From Marivirga aurantiaca (GTDB lineage: Bacteria; Bacteroidota; Bacteroidia; Cytophagales; Cyclobacteriaceae): 64,000 nt of DNA. Positions 27,466-34,902 of the stretch are shown here, piece after piece. The notes beneath the pieces were generated by a model that had not been told where the DNA came from, did no database searches, and saw only the letters and a list, made by a program, of their open reading frames with translations. Every line of letters begins with the position of its first letter. The first letter of the stretch is position 1. The position numbers and the translations under genes are program-made. The stretch covers positions 1,116,001 through 1,180,000 of the forward strand of contig NZ_JAEQBW010000001.1 in NCBI RefSeq assembly GCF_016679925.1. The letters are read 5' to 3'.

Positions 27466-28347
27466 ATGGCTTCAGGATTTTTTGCCATCTTAGATGATGT
27501 GGCTACGTTGATGGACGATGTGGCAAGTATGACCAAAATTGCGGGAAAGAAAACCGCAGGTCTTTTAGGGGACGATTTGGCGGTAAATGCTGAAAAAGCT
27601 TCAGGTTTTATGTCTGAAAGGGAACTCCCGGTACTCTGGGCTATTACAAAAGGTTCCTTACTTAATAAAGTAATCATTTTACCTGTTGCCTTTTTATTGA
27701 GTGCATTTGTTCCCACAGCCATTATCATTATTTTGTTGATTGGCGGCTTATACCTGGCCTATGAAGGGGCAGAAAAAATATATGAATACCTCGTACCACA
27801 TGCTCATAAGAAAGCTGCACCAACAGTTAAAAAGCTTCCGAAAGAGGAAATACTGACTGTAGAAAAAGAAAAGATAAAATCAGCTATTGTCACTGATTTT
27901 ATATTGTCAGTAGAAATAGTAATTATAGCATTGGGCACGGTCACTCAGCAATCGCTGTCAATACAGATCGGAGTGGTGACCATCATTGCGCTGATCGCCA
28001 CTGTGGGTGTGTATGGTGTTGTGGCGCTTATTGTGCGTATGGATGATTTAGGAATCAGGTTGATCAACCGTAATGAGGATGATAATAGCTTTTCTGCTAA
28101 GATTGGAAAGTTTTTAGTAGCCGCCTTGCCTAAAGTGATAAAAAGTCTCACAGTAATAGGTACCATCGCTCTTTTGCTGGTTTCCGGAGGTATATTTGCG
28201 CACAACCTGGATTTTATCCATCACCTGGGAGAAAGTATTCACATTCCCGCTCTGCTATTTGAATTTCTGGTTGGGCTAATAGTTGGAGCAGTGGTGCTTT
28301 TGGTAGTGATGCTGGGTAAGAAATTGTGGAAATTGATGAAGAAGTAG
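27466..28347 (+). CDS. DUF808 (YedI-like) inner-membrane protein
   Basis: 293 residues. The start MASGFFAILDDVATLMDDVA and KKTAGLLGDDLAVNAEKASG is the signature of the DUF808/YedI family, which has no established biochemical function. Several hydrophobic segments (about 65-108, 145-185, 220-240 and 262-288) make it a multi-pass inner-membrane protein. The length matches the family. It stands alone: the upstream cluster is divergent and a 900-bp repeat-rich spacer follows. TTAATTTG at about 27436 is one base away from the -7 consensus and could be its promoter. Confidence 0.88.
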   Translation: MASGFFAILDDVATLMDDVASMTKIAGKKTAGLLGDDLAVNAEKASGFMSERELPVLWAITKGSLLNKVIILPVAFLLSAFVPTAIIIILLIGGLYLAYEGAEKIYEYLVPHAHKKAAPTVKKLPKEEILTVEKEKIKSAIVTDFILSVEIVIIALGTVTQQSLSIQIGVVTIIALIATVGVYGVVALIVRMDDLGIRLINRNEDDNSFSAKIGKFLVAALPKVIKSLTVIGTIALLLVSGGIFAHNLDFIHHLGESIHIPALLFEFLVGLIVGAVVLLVVMLGKKLWKLMKK

Positions 28348-28361
28348 GGAGGCTTTTGAAG

Positions 28362-28619
28362 TCACCCTACACTGATATTTATTGAACCAGCCAGAGGATG
28401 GCAGAGCAAGACCTTCTCGCATCTAAACAAAGGCATCTTACAATATAACAATGCCTGCTTACACTCAAACAATGACCTCTTACAGTCGTACAAGGCCTTC
28501 TTACATCCAAACAATGCCTGCTTACAGTCATGCAAAGTCTCCTTACAGTCATACAAAGACCTCTTACGTTCATACAAGGCCTCCTTACATTCGTGCAAAG
28601 ACATCTTACAGTCGTGCAA
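28362..28619 (-). CDS. Possible heptad-repeat small protein encoded by the tandem array (uncertain)
   Basis: An 85-codon frame runs from ATG at 28619 through the whole 21-bp array to TGA. It reads as heptads of the form L-[YFH]-[DEG]-C-K-x-[AST], with Leu and Cys-Lys recurring every seven residues. Leu-heptads would form an amphipathic coiled coil with a line of Cys residues. Because the unit is a multiple of three, an open frame is expected by chance, and no ribosome site or promoter is evident. Known proteins of this kind are not recalled. Treat as a hypothesis. Confidence 0.25.
   Translation of the reverse strand: MHDCKMSLHECKEALYERKRSLYDCKETLHDCKQALFGCKKALYDCKRSLFECKQALLYCKMPLFRCEKVLLCHPLAGSINISVG
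28410..28619. repeat. Tandem array of about ten 21-bp units
   Basis: Nine clear units (28431-28619) and one decayed unit (28410-28430) follow the pattern CTTACAGTCATACAAnGnCCT, with constant CTTAC and CAA blocks and variable bases between. The units directly abut each other with no spacers. Confidence 0.85.
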
Positions 28620-28681
28620 AAGAAATTTAGCGATTTGCCCCTGGTGAGCTATCTGCGTAATATTTTAGATGATTTATGAGA

Positions 28682-28779
28682 CTTCAGCTTTCCCCAACTC
28701 ATCCCGATCCCGCTACGCGGAACCACCCTTCTTACCGATGGGTCGGCACATGCTTTTTGGGAAGAGAAGGGAATATTAG
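28682..28779. repeat. Dispersed hairpin element, copy 1
   Basis: CTTCAGCTTT, CTCATCCCGATCCCGCT, GGAACCACCCTTCTT and GAAGAGAAGGGAATA occur here in the same order as at 33068-33145, where the hairpins are better preserved. A 30-bp extra segment (around 28733-28762) interrupts this copy. Confidence 0.6.
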
Positions 28780-29058
28780 TAGCAGTCATTTTTAAATGGT
28801 AATTTTTGTGCATATAGTTTTTTAAGGATTACATAGATTATCACGAGATTTCTCCCCTCTTTCCTCGGGAGAGAGGGGAAAGATTTGTCGAAGACGAATC
28901 ATGGGTGAGTTTTGAAAAATACGGCTTAGCAACTGACTATCCAGTTTAGGGTACTCTTGATAAATACTCCACTGTTCAAAAACCAAATAAACTTTACTCG
29001 AGAAAGCGGGTGGGAGGACAAAAAGGCGGGGAGCGCGTGGAATTGCAGCGTGGAAGCC

Positions 29059-29084
29059 AGCCAAAGGCTGATCAGCCTCTGGCT
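29059..29084. repeat. Near-perfect 26-bp palindrome
   Basis: AGCCA-A-AGGCTGATCAGCCT-C-TGGCT; the 14-bp core AGGCTGATCAGCCT is a perfect palindrome and only one base pair of the whole is mismatched. Confidence 0.7.
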
Positions 29085-29086
29085 GA

Positions 29087-29120
29087 CATCTTTTGTCCCG
29101 AGTACTCGGGACAAAAGATG
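29087..29120. repeat. Perfect 34-bp palindrome
   Basis: CATCTTTTGTCCCGAGT joins directly to its exact reverse complement ACTCGGGACAAAAGATG with no loop. It begins 2 bp after the previous palindrome and lies 160 bp beyond the 3' end of the HTH gene. It could terminate transcription from either side or extrude as a cruciform. Confidence 0.8.
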
Positions 29121-29281
29121 AAGAATAAAACTTGGTTTAAAAATGCATAAAATTTAAGTTAAACCTTAATATTAAATGAAATTCCTGTTTTCTGAGGTTT
29201 TGTACTTAGATTTTAATTTTCATACACACTAATAAAAGCAAGAATATCCAATTTATAGGTAAAATTTATCTCATTAGGAGC

Positions 29282-29491
29282 CTACTTATCATCAACATAT
29301 TCCAAAATATCTCCTGGTTGGCAGTCTAAGGCATTACAAATAGCTTCCAAGGTGCTAAACCGGATGGCCTTTGCCTTTCCTGTCTTTAGGATAGATAGAT
29401 TAGATAATGTCAACTCAACTCTTTCAGAAAGTTCATTCAGAGAAACTTTTCGTTTGGCCATCATCACATCTAAGTTTACAACAATTGGCAT
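29282..29491 (-). CDS. Small XRE-type HTH regulator
   Basis: 69 residues, essentially one helix-turn-helix domain: VSLNELSERVELTLSNLSIL (helices 2-3) then RFSTLEAICNALDCQPGDIL, the standard end of an XRE/Cro fold (YozG-like). It is encoded 3 bp after the DUF2975 gene, an arrangement well known for this pair. Short XRE proteins of this sort usually bind DNA as dimers and may control the pair. It is complete and of normal size. Confidence 0.9.
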   Translation of the reverse strand: MPIVVNLDVMMAKRKVSLNELSERVELTLSNLSILKTGKAKAIRFSTLEAICNALDCQPGDILEYVDDK

Positions 29492-29494
29492 AGG

Positions 29495-30031
29495 TTAAAC
29501 AGTTAAATCGTTTTCGTTTTGGAGTTCAACTCCCTTTTTAAAAATAGTCGCAATCACATAAATGATAGCTGCCATCAATATAAATGCCTGACTATCTGCC
29601 CAAAACCCGTTTAGGTTGTCAATCATATACCCATGATGTTGCAGGTTTTTGACTGTTTGTCGTGCTATAAAACTAAATATTCCAATGGAAAAAGTGTAGT
29701 AACTAATTTGTATGATTTGTTCAGAAACAAAACTGTTGAATGGCTTTGATAAATTTAATTTGCTTAATAACCTGATAACTACATAAAACAAATATGCTTT
29801 CAGAAGCGAGATGAACAAGATAAAACTATACATACTAAAAAAGACCCATTTGCTACGACTATACATTTCACTTAAGTCTAACTTTTGATACAGGTTTTGT
29901 ACAAATGCAGGATTGTAGATACTAAAGAAAAAATTGACCAGCAATCCACCGGCTTCTATGCATAAGCCAACGAAGATGATCCATGCAACGATGTGTAAGC
30001 CTTTAAATACGAAAGTGTTTCCTTTTGACAT
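29495..30031 (-). CDS. DUF2975 family membrane protein
   Basis: 178 residues with four predicted membrane helices (about 10-35, 63-85, 107-125 and 145-165). It belongs by pattern and context to DUF2975 (YoaS-like) proteins, which are almost always co-encoded with a small XRE regulator as here. The GTAATT-rich leader shows no clear promoter consensus. Function is unknown; it is located in the inner membrane. Confidence 0.82.
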   Translation of the reverse strand: MSKGNTFVFKGLHIVAWIIFVGLCIEAGGLLVNFFFSIYNPAFVQNLYQKLDLSEMYSRSKWVFFSMYSFILFISLLKAYLFYVVIRLLSKLNLSKPFNSFVSEQIIQISYYTFSIGIFSFIARQTVKNLQHHGYMIDNLNGFWADSQAFILMAAIIYVIATIFKKGVELQNENDLTV

Positions 30032-30181
30032 AATTCATAATAGTTAAAATTATGATGCTAAGGTAATAGTTATTTATTGATAAACAATAAATATATATCA
30101 ATATTCAAAATATTTTTTCAGAATTAGTCGATGAATTCCAGTCATTTGCTTTCGAAGTCAATGGCTTATTTATATAGTGTG

Positions 30182-30622
30182 CTATAGGATATTTTTGGTT
30201 TTTTCTTTTTTTGTCCCATTTGTAAAATATTTAAATGAAGCAAATATTATTGCACCTCCAATTCCTTGTTCTACTATATGATAAATTGTATTGGTAATTT
30301 CATATGAAATTGAAGACTCGTGTATTGCAGCCATAGTTAATCCATGAGGAAATACCCACAAAACACCGATTATCATTCCAATTCTAATTCCTTTTAATAA
30401 TGAGTCATTATCTTCCTTTGAATTCTTATAGAAGTAGCTCATTAATAATCCAAGTAAGATGTACGCGATTAGTGTAATACCAAGGCCTTCATGATGAGGA
30501 TGTATATTTTCATTTACTGCAGGCATAATTAAGTTATGATAAATCCCGCCAACAACCCACATCACAAATCCTGAAAAAACGGAGGATATTACCCACCTGA
30601 AAATGTTCTTTTTTGTGTCCAT
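30182..30622 (-). CDS. Hypothetical four-helix membrane protein
   Basis: 146 residues. Hydrophobic segments lie at about 10-30, 47-65, 78-96 and 118-132. Conserved-looking His residues fall in GGIYHNLIMP, NIHPHHEGLGI, FPHGLTMAAIHES and TIYHIVEQGIGG, which could bind a metal, but I do not know the family. The Lys-rich C-terminus is probably cytoplasmic. It stands alone, 150 bp upstream (in its direction) of the DUF2975 gene, and could be part of the same transcript. No confident function. Confidence 0.65.
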   Translation of the reverse strand: MDTKKNIFRWVISSVFSGFVMWVVGGIYHNLIMPAVNENIHPHHEGLGITLIAYILLGLLMSYFYKNSKEDNDSLLKGIRIGMIIGVLWVFPHGLTMAAIHESSISYEITNTIYHIVEQGIGGAIIFASFKYFTNGTKKEKTKNIL

Positions 30623-30901
30623 AATTTTAAAATTTAGAAACCTGAGTTTTATTTTAAAATTGACGTAAAACTATATTAGGACGTCATCTCGGAAATTTTC
30701 TTTTTACATTTTTCAAAAAAAGAAAATTATCCGTGATCTCATTAATATTTAGCATGAGATACTGGATAAATTAAGACTTTTTGAAAAGGTAAGTCTTAAT
30801 TTTCCGGCATGACGGTATTCAATAACAAACTCAAGTTAGTAGTAAATTAATATAGGTCACAAAGTTCATATTCATGTTTGATCAAAACTTGAATAAACAG
30901 A

Positions 30902-31645
30902 CTATTTTAAAATAGTAGATGGTTTTATGCCAAAATTTTCTTTAAATGTCCTTGTAAGATGTGGTTGATCAGAAAACCCTCCAATAAATGATGCTTCTGT
31001 CAAATTATTATTCTCATACACTGCGAAAATTGATTTTATGAGTTTGCTGTGTAGTACAAATCTGCGAAATGTAAGTCCTGTTTCTTTCTTAAATAGTCTA
31101 TTGAAATGACTTATTGATAAATTAACAGCTACGGAAATTTTATCTACATGCAATTTTTCATCCTCACTGTCCATTATCAGGGTCATCGCTTTCAAAATAC
31201 GATCATCCATTACTTTCTTTTCTTTGCAAGCACCTGTAATCAGGGATATAGCATCAAGGATATTTTCAACTATTTCCTGGGTATTAACATTAGAATAAAA
31301 CCAATCTTTTATCAAGCTTAAACTGTCCTGAAGTTTTAAACTGTCGAGTTTTAAAATAGGATGAGCATTATCTGTAAGCCTCATTCCTGCCTCAGAGTAT
31401 GGTACGATATGAATAAAGGCAACATACTCATTTTTACAAGTTTCAATACTGAAATCAATATTCTTTTGAATCAGGACAGCTTGATAATCATCCTGATTAT
31501 CCTTTGAAGTATATAAGCTGAATAATTTTCCAAACGATACAATTACTGTTAAAGCGTAATGTTTATGGAAATCTGAGACAATATCTTTTCCAATAAATAT
31601 CCCTCCAATTTTTGAAAATCCTATTTTTGATATTTTATTAATCAT
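30902..31645 (-). CDS. AraC-family transcriptional regulator
   Basis: 247 residues. The N-terminal 150 residues form a cupin-like sensor region (HKHYALTVIVSFGKLFSLYT). The C-terminal AraC/XylS domain has two HTH motifs: DKISVAVNLSISHFNRLFKK followed by the ETGLTFRRFVLHSKL helix, then EASFIGGFSDQPHLTRTFKE and the terminal FGIKPSTI. It acts in the cytoplasm. The nearest genes are the orphan membrane protein (277 bp downstream) and the luciferase-like oxidoreductase upstream; neither is clearly its target. Confidence 0.9.
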   Translation of the reverse strand: MINKISKIGFSKIGGIFIGKDIVSDFHKHYALTVIVSFGKLFSLYTSKDNQDDYQAVLIQKNIDFSIETCKNEYVAFIHIVPYSEAGMRLTDNAHPILKLDSLKLQDSLSLIKDWFYSNVNTQEIVENILDAISLITGACKEKKVMDDRILKAMTLIMDSEDEKLHVDKISVAVNLSISHFNRLFKKETGLTFRRFVLHSKLIKSIFAVYENNNLTEASFIGGFSDQPHLTRTFKENFGIKPSTILK

Positions 31646-31876
31646 ATATTAGGATGCATTTGATACGGAGTTTTTTAAAAAGTGCTCAACAGCATTCAGC
31701 TATCGGGTTTATGCCCTCAAGCAGTGAATAGCACTAAAGTAGTGAAATCTGCCGGAGTCCACAACGATTCAGAGAACCATTACGAGTAGAAGTAAGTAGA
31801 AAGTGTCACCATTTCTCAGTGCCAGATTCACGGTCGAGTTGCATGGAAAGCTATTTGGCATATATTTTTATATCAA

Positions 31877-32890
31877 TTAAACCTTCACACTCTCCAATTC
31901 CTGCATAATCTCAGCAAATGATTGATAAGATTTCAATCTGTCATTATGATCATAAATATGGGAGACCACCATCAGTTCATTTACCTGAGTGGCTTTCAGA
32001 AATTCACGGGTATTATTTTTTACATGCTCCTTGTCCCCAATAAAAGCATACTTTAACATCTTTTGAAAAGCCGGGTTCATGGCTAATTCCTTCAGGTCGG
32101 GAGTCATTTCTGTTGGAGGCTGCATATAATCAATATTATTGGTCATCACCCCCAGCATCATTTTAATAAGTGAGGTAGAGATTCTTTCAGCTTCTTCGTT
32201 TGTTTCTGCAGCTATCACATTGATACAAGCGATAGTGTAAGGCTCTTGTAATTGTGCTGAGGGTTGAAAATTGTTGTAATAAATTTGTAAGGCCTCCATC
32301 AACTGTCCCGGGGCAAAATGGCTTGCAAATGCATAAGGCAAACCGTTTTTGGCAGCAACGTGTGCACTGTCGGTACTTGAACCCAATATATACAAAGGGA
32401 CATCCACGCCTTCAGCAACCGTTGCGCGTACGCTGGCACTCGCATTTTCAGTGGAAAAGTACTGCTGGATCTGGTTTACCTCATCAGGAAAACGATATAC
32501 CGACTGCATTCTGTCAGAGCGGATGGCGTGGGCCGTAGTTTGATCAGTTCCGGGGGCTCTTCCTAAACCTAAATCAATTCGGCCGGGGTACAAAGCTCCC
32601 AAGGTTCCAAATTGTTCTGATACAATCAACGGAGAATGATTAGGTAACATGATGCCACCGGAACCAACTCTTAATGTTTTTGTACCTCCTGCAATACGTC
32701 CAATAAGCACCGAAGTAGCGGAACTGGCAATACTTTTCATATTATGATGTTCGGCCAGCCAAAAACGATGGTAACCCCATGACTCTGCTTTTTGTGCCAG
32801 ATCCAGGGCTTTATGAAAAGCATCCGCAGGTTTTTCACCTTGAGATACTGTTGCCAATTCTAAAATTGAATAGGGGGTATTAAAACTCAT
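31877..32890 (-). CDS. LLM-class flavin-dependent oxidoreductase
   Basis: 337 residues with the bacterial luciferase-like TIM barrel. It begins with YSILELATVSQGEKPADAF, then WGYHRFWLAEHHNMKSIASS, GSGGIMLPNHSPLIVSEQFG and YPGRIDLGLGRAPGTDQTT, all typical of the MsnO8/YhbW-type group. These enzymes use reduced flavin to oxidise small molecules; the substrate cannot be assigned. It appears to be a single-gene unit, with a repeat-rich spacer on its 5' side and no linked flavin reductase. Confidence 0.92.
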   Translation of the reverse strand: MSFNTPYSILELATVSQGEKPADAFHKALDLAQKAESWGYHRFWLAEHHNMKSIASSATSVLIGRIAGGTKTLRVGSGGIMLPNHSPLIVSEQFGTLGALYPGRIDLGLGRAPGTDQTTAHAIRSDRMQSVYRFPDEVNQIQQYFSTENASASVRATVAEGVDVPLYILGSSTDSAHVAAKNGLPYAFASHFAPGQLMEALQIYYNNFQPSAQLQEPYTIACINVIAAETNEEAERISTSLIKMMLGVMTNNIDYMQPPTEMTPDLKELAMNPAFQKMLKYAFIGDKEHVKNNTREFLKATQVNELMVVSHIYDHNDRLKSYQSFAEIMQELESVKV

Positions 32891-33358
32891 GTAAATCTAT
32901 GTTTCGGGAAAAATTATGTAAAGTCATTATCATTACGATCTCCTCATTTAAAAGTTGAGGGAGGTATAACCAACGTCCTCAAGGACAAAAACGAGTGGGT
33001 GGGCAAGTACGCACATTTTGAACTGAACTAAAGAAAGATAACTGGAAAACCTTATAAAGGATTTAATGCTTCAGCTTTTTGAACTCATCCCGATCCCGCT
33101 CTGCGGGACCACCCTTCTCTTTTTGAAGAGAAGGGAATACTAAGGAGATTATTCTAAAGTTTTTAATTCTCTTACCATTTATGATTTTAAGAAAAATAAA
33201 AATTTGCACGAAATCTTTCCCCCTTTCCTTCAAAGGGGGAAGAAGGGGGGGGTTGTAAATAGAAATGAAATCCACTTCGAGAAAGCATGATGAGGGTACA
33301 GATTTGTTAAAGACTAATCAGAGGAGCCTGCCAGCATATGGCTGGTGAGTAAATGAAA
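32891..33358. other. Spacer with a dispersed hairpin element
   Basis: 468 bp without a supported gene. It holds the element at 33068-33145, a perfect TTCCCCCTTT...AAAGGGGGAA hairpin at 33217-33241, and a GACAAAAACGAGTGGGTGGG-type GC-rich tract at 32983-33002 that resembles tracts at about 29000 and 52480. ORF-like frames here are translations of the repeat. Confidence 0.65.
33068..33145. repeat. Dispersed hairpin element, copy 2
   Basis: TCCCGC-TCT-GCGGGA (about 33094-33108) and CCCTTCTCTT-TTTG-AAGAGAAGGG (33112-33135) are two perfect hairpins in a row. The same blocks occur at 28682-28779. Both copies are followed about 70-80 bp later by a pyrimidine/purine hairpin and a GATTTGT-CGAAGAC or GATTTGTTAAAGAC segment. 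Confidence 0.65.
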
Positions 33359-34630
33359 TCAACCTTTGATTTTCACTGTCAGCAATGCTTCCACTAATTC
33401 ACTTCTAAAATCCTCTTTTTGCATTTCTTCTGATAGCATTTCAGCTTTATCCTTAAAAGGCTGATGTGTCCAAAGGTCAAGTATTTTAGAGGCCAGTTTC
33501 TTTTTACTGATTTTGCTGATTTTAATACCCTTCGGTCCAATGCCTTTTTCGTACAATAGCTGATTCCACATAAACTGGTCAACTATATGAGGGATAATCA
33601 TGGAAGCGCATCCATATTTAGCACCCAAATGAGTAGTGCCTGAGCCACCATGATGGACTACTCCATACATTTTAGGTAAAATCCAGTGGTAGGGTAGACC
33701 TTCTTCAAAATGAATGAGAGCATTATCATACTCATCTAATTTTACTAAGCCTCCATATGCGGTGTTAATAATGGCAGGAATTTCATATTCTGAGAGTATT
33801 TCACAAAACATGCGTGTGATTTTCTCCGGCCATGGATTGGTCATACTGCCGAAAGTGATGAATAGTATTTTATTATGCCGCTGAATAAATTGTTGCAGTT
33901 CATCACTGGGTTCCCAGTGGGTTTCAACAGATTTTTCATGATAACCTAAAACCTTTACAGGGCTGTCAGGGTCTATTTCTCCGGAGAAAAGTGAAGGGGA
34001 AATAGTATATATCAGCGGAGTGTTCAATAAGCAATCTTTTAGTGCTTTTCGGCCGGGCCGTTTATTGTGCTTTAACTTTTTTGACCAGGAAGAAACAAAA
34101 CTTAGCAAACCAAAATTAGCCAGGCTATAACTCCATTTTTCAATATTGATCCCTAAAATTTTCTTTCTAAAACCTAAATGAGGATAGCCCTTAATATGAT
34201 GGATCAGATAGGGGACAGGGGAAACAATTATTTGCGGGATATGATCCTGCACTTCTTTATAAATAGGATAAACAGCTTTGTTATGATGAATGATTAAATC
34301 AGGTTGAACACTTTCAGTAATTTCGTGCTGCTCAGCCATCATTACTTTATTCACTTCTATTCCTTTTTGAGCCAGTCGGACGAAAGAAAGTATTTTGCCC
34401 CATAATGATTTCCCTCCACCCATTACCACCTCTCCATCTTTACTATGCAGTAATTCCAGAAAGGCGGGATTTAGGCCATGAAATTCAATATTGAGGTCAT
34501 CTGTCATTTTACGGAACTGCTCCGGAAAGGCGCATACAATTTCATGTCCTTTTGCTTTTAGAAGTTCCGCTATTGCCAGAAAGGGTTCTACATCACCTCG
34601 AGTACCTATGGAAATCAGTAAAATTCTCAT
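33359..34630 (-). CDS. GT1-like glycosyltransferase (UDP-sugar sterol/macrolide type)
   Basis: 423 residues, two Rossmann-like domains. The N-terminus MRILLISIGTRGDVEPFLAI is the typical start of sterol/rhamnolipid-type GT1 enzymes. The sugar-nucleotide binding region near the C-terminus reads VVHHGGSGTTHLGAKYGC then PHIVDQFMWNQLLYEKGIGP, with the HHGGSGT donor-binding signature. It is soluble or peripherally membrane-bound. It probably transfers a sugar from a UDP donor to a lipid or small molecule. No partner genes indicate the acceptor; the 5' neighbour (ABC-F gene) is separated by a repeat region. Confidence 0.9.
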   Translation of the reverse strand: MRILLISIGTRGDVEPFLAIAELLKAKGHEIVCAFPEQFRKMTDDLNIEFHGLNPAFLELLHSKDGEVVMGGGKSLWGKILSFVRLAQKGIEVNKVMMAEQHEITESVQPDLIIHHNKAVYPIYKEVQDHIPQIIVSPVPYLIHHIKGYPHLGFRKKILGINIEKWSYSLANFGLLSFVSSWSKKLKHNKRPGRKALKDCLLNTPLIYTISPSLFSGEIDPDSPVKVLGYHEKSVETHWEPSDELQQFIQRHNKILFITFGSMTNPWPEKITRMFCEILSEYEIPAIINTAYGGLVKLDEYDNALIHFEEGLPYHWILPKMYGVVHHGGSGTTHLGAKYGCASMIIPHIVDQFMWNQLLYEKGIGPKGIKISKISKKKLASKILDLWTHQPFKDKAEMLSEEMQKEDFRSELVEALLTVKIKG

Positions 34631-34710
34631 TTTTCAGCTGTTTTGCTTAGAAAGTTGAAATGTAAGGATTTTCCATTGGTATTCAACAGCTAAAATGCCA
34701 TCTGACCTAG

Positions 34711-34870
34711 ATCCTACCTAGGTCAGACGATAGTCAGTACCGGGCCAGGCTTTACCTACACTCTCTTAATGGTCTGACTTCTTCCCTGGCTTGTGGCTCA
34801 CAAACCAGTAACTGATCAAAGTCGGCACTGATCTGGAATCCTACTTAGGTCAGACGATAGTCAGCACCGG
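34711..34870. repeat. Repeat cluster: two GGTCAGACGATAGTCAG units and one GGCTTGTG palindrome
   Basis: ATCCTAC[C/T]TAGGTCAGACGATAGTCAG occurs at 34711-34737 and 34838-34864, each followed by [TA/CA]CCGG. Between them, GGCTTGTG-GCT-CACAAACC at 34788-34806 is a one-mismatch relative of the palindromes at 18458-18944. The reverse-complement unit recurs twice at 48998-49052. The cluster fills the gap between the glycosyltransferase start and the ABC-F stop. Confidence 0.75.
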
Positions 34871-34902
34871 ATTATGCCTGTTCTAATTAACGCAGACCAC
34901 AA

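Larger units (their letters stand above)
28348..29281. other. Long repeat-rich spacer
   Basis: These 934 bp contain the 21-bp tandem array at 28410-28619, a dispersed hairpin element at 28682-28779, a TCCCCTCT...AGAGGGGA hairpin near 28851-28880, a GCGGG-rich segment at about 29002-29040 resembling 52476-52515, and two adjacent palindromes at 29059-29120. No conventional gene is supported. Confidence 0.7.

Noticed and set aside
28410..28619. CRISPR array
   Set aside because: The 21-bp units abut with no unique spacers, and no cas gene is present.
28822..29114. Overlapping minus-strand ORFs of 80 and 62 codons
   Set aside because: They run through GC-rich dispersed repeats and palindromes and show no protein-like features.
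33063..33275. 70-codon minus-strand ORF before the LLM oxidoreductase
   Set aside because: It is a translation of the multi-hairpin repeat element.
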